A stretch of DNA of 64,000 bases. Origin: Pyrrhoderma lamaoense. Its lineage: Eukaryota > Basidiomycota > Agaricomycetes > Hymenochaetales > Hymenochaetaceae. Positions 62,101 to 64,000 of this stretch are shown here, in pieces. The notes below the pieces were generated by a model. It did not search any database, had not been told where the DNA came from, and worked only from the letters and a program-made list of their open reading frames with translations. Location of the stretch: NCBI GenBank assembly GCA_002794735.1, contig NBAZ01000001.1, positions 2,728,001 to 2,792,000 on the forward strand. Reading direction: 5' to 3'. Made by a program: the position numbers and the translations under genes. Numbering within the stretch: the first letter of the stretch is position 1; every line of letters starts with the position of its first letter.

Positions 62101-64000
62101 CCTCTTCGAGCTGCTGTTTTACGTTACTGTATTCGATTTCCAGTCCCTGCAATTGGTTCTCAATAGAGGCTCGATGTTCCGTCTCGGCTCGTAGATCTGT
62201 GTCCACATCACGTAAGTTAAGCTTAGTTTGAGTGAGTTCATCTTCTCTAGACTCTAGGTTCTGCAACGCTTTTTGCAGATGATCCTCCACTTCGACGACT
62301 TTCTCCTGCAACGACGTATTCTCATCAATGTACTTGTCAAGAATACGCCTCATCGAGGCTAGTTCATCGTTCTTTTGGGATACAACTGAATTATGCGTTT
62401 CAGCAGATAAGAGGGCACGATTCCGTAGATCTTCGCATTCGGAATGAAAACGGGAAACAACAAGGCACAGTGATGTAGACATGGTCTGAAGTTTCTTAAT
62501 GGCTGCCGCCCTATCAACATGAATTCTTGAAGATGATACGGATTCAGACTGAGTTGTGTTAGAGTCGTTCGGCGAGCTAGCATGCGGAACTTGTAGTTTT
62601 TTCTCGAGAGCTTCTACTTTGAAATGTGATTCCATTTGGACAAATTCAAGGTCTGCTTTAAGCTGATTCCGCTCGTCTCGAAGGCGTTCAATAGCGTCAA
62701 GCATTTCAAACACTTTAGCCTCATCCACCTGTGAAGGGCTTGAATTGAGCTTATTCTCAGCATCATTCAGTTCACTATGGAGCTGCCTGTAAATGTGATG
62801 AAATTAGGTTATGAACATTATTAAGACAAAGATCACATACCCCTCGGTTTGTTGCAAATGTCGAATTCGGGACTCCTTCAATGCAAGTTCGGACCTCACT
62901 TCCTGCAAATTTTCCTGGAGTTCGTCAAGGGCATTCAGAGCTTCTTCTTTCTCCTGAACAAGTTCAATCCCTCTTGTCTCTGCAGCTTCCCGCCGAGATA
63001 TCTCGTTGTTCAGCTGAGACCTCAGTTTCTCCAACGCCCTATGTGAGCCCGTCGACCTGCTTGCTTGTTCCAATTGCTTTTCTAGAAGGTTCACTTTGTT
63101 TTCCTCTTCCTCCAGTCTTTCAAGGAGTTCCCGCTCGCGCTCAGCACTGTCATTCTGTGTTCGATAGAAATCTAGCTCTCGCTGTATATCATCCCTATCT
63201 TCTAGAGCGTCTCTAAGTTTCTGGTCACTATCCCTGAGTTTCTTCTCTACCACCGCCTTCTCGTTCTCCACACGGACGAGTTCCCCCTGAACACGGGATA
63301 GTTTTTCTTTCGTTGCATCAAGTTCAACTCTTGAAGAAGATGCAACTAAGCGTATCTCTTCCATATCTCGTTCAAGCATGGCAACTTTATGTATGTTGTT
63401 GAGGGATGAAGAGCGGGGTCGGACTGGAGTCTTGGGGGTTTGGGCGGTGCAATCTCATGTTGTCGTAACTCGCCCTGCAGTTCTCGAACCATAGATTCGA
63501 GCTTCGCTTTATCAGCAAGGAGTTTTTCGTACTGCTGTCTTGAGCTTTCCGTCTCGCTTGCTAGTCTGTCAATTAAGGACTGTGCCTCTCGCACTGACGA
63601 AGCTTGGTCTTTCTTTTGCTCGTCAGCACTCCTGAGCGCGTTTTCAATGTTCTCGCGCGTTACTTTTTCCTTTTGCAGTTCTTCAGTCCGTTTTTTGAGT
63701 GCCTCCTCTAGATACAGTGCCCTATCTGTTTCGCTTCGCAACTAGTCGTAATTTCAGTTTTGACTCCTGTATATCTGAATAGATAGTTGATTCACCTTTT
63801 GCATCACCTCTTCAAGACTTTGCTTAGTGCTTCTGAGTTCGTCTTCACTTTTTAAAAGTCTAGTTTGATGTTCGCCAAGTTGTACCCCTAGATATGCATG
63901 ATGAGTGACGAGTGCATGTGGTGGCTCGAAGTACTACGCACCTTGCACCGAGAGCTTCTTGTTTAAGTCCGCCAACTGTGTTCGTAGCTCATCTTCCCTG
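59130..64000 (-). CDS. Long coiled-coil protein, 5' end outside window
   Basis: One or more exons read continuously minus from beyond 64000. The largest block (59949-61946, 665 residues) is Leu/Glu/Lys heptads throughout, with no globular domain visible. Upstream blocks (62728-61910, 63379-62804 and 63741-63346) are also coiled coil. The C-terminal part is basic and Ser/Pro-rich: TSGTKRPRSISPEDRPGT, KKRPLPDDADFGRATVEAR and a Ser run, ending RGKRPLQTLRTGFTPMRG and KGWLGKIRGG. Frames are one base short at 59682-59684, 62050-62054 and 63434-63438. It could be a spindle, kinetochore or organelle-tethering protein, but no hallmark decides. Length in the window exceeds 1300 residues. Confidence 0.75.

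Overview
The window is eukaryotic, fungal nuclear DNA, most likely from a basidiomycete. Almost every gene is broken by many short GT-AG introns of about 45-75 bp. Genes lie on both strands, and the products are fungal housekeeping proteins. The species cannot be named from the sequence alone. All product names come from reading translated exons and recalling family motifs; no search was run.

Layout. 1-5.4 kb: zinc alcohol dehydrogenase (runs off the left edge), mitochondrial ribosomal protein bL17, mitochondrial acyl carrier protein and an SMP-30/gluconolactonase-like enzyme. 5.4-8.2 kb: a sparse stretch, then an unrecognised multi-exon gene. 8.3-15.3 kb: mitochondrial aspartate aminotransferase, divergent from cytosolic aspartyl-tRNA synthetase, followed by a histidyl-tRNA synthetase with two in-frame starts. 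15.4-21.3 kb: a YAR1-like ankyrin protein, a small basic ORF, and a TMCO4/Mil1-type (DUF726) membrane protein. 21.3-36.9 kb: about 15.5 kb almost without genes, full of simple repeats and runs of 10-15 G or C, holding one Ser/Pro-rich protein of unknown function. 36.9-49.2 kb: Golgi SNARE Gos1, a histone deacetylase/acetylpolyamine amidohydrolase family enzyme, a possible Pcc1-like ORF, dynactin p150, a C2H2 zinc-finger protein and adenosine kinase. 50.5-64 kb: a eukaryotic RNA-dependent RNA polymerase (RNA silencing), an RCC1-repeat protein, a Swi5/Sae3 recombination mediator, a SIKE/FGFR1OP2-type STRIPAK coiled-coil protein, and a very long coiled-coil protein that runs off the right edge.

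No operon or cluster logic links the genes; neighbours are mostly unrelated housekeeping functions. The most notable signals are (i) microexons of 18 and 12 nt that carry the catalytic loop of the RNA-dependent RNA polymerase, plus a 15-nt microexon in the Swi5 gene; (ii) about a dozen places in conserved genes where the reading frame is one base short, usually at a short homopolymer, which looks like a systematic assembly error rather than biology; and (iii) the large repeat-rich gene desert.
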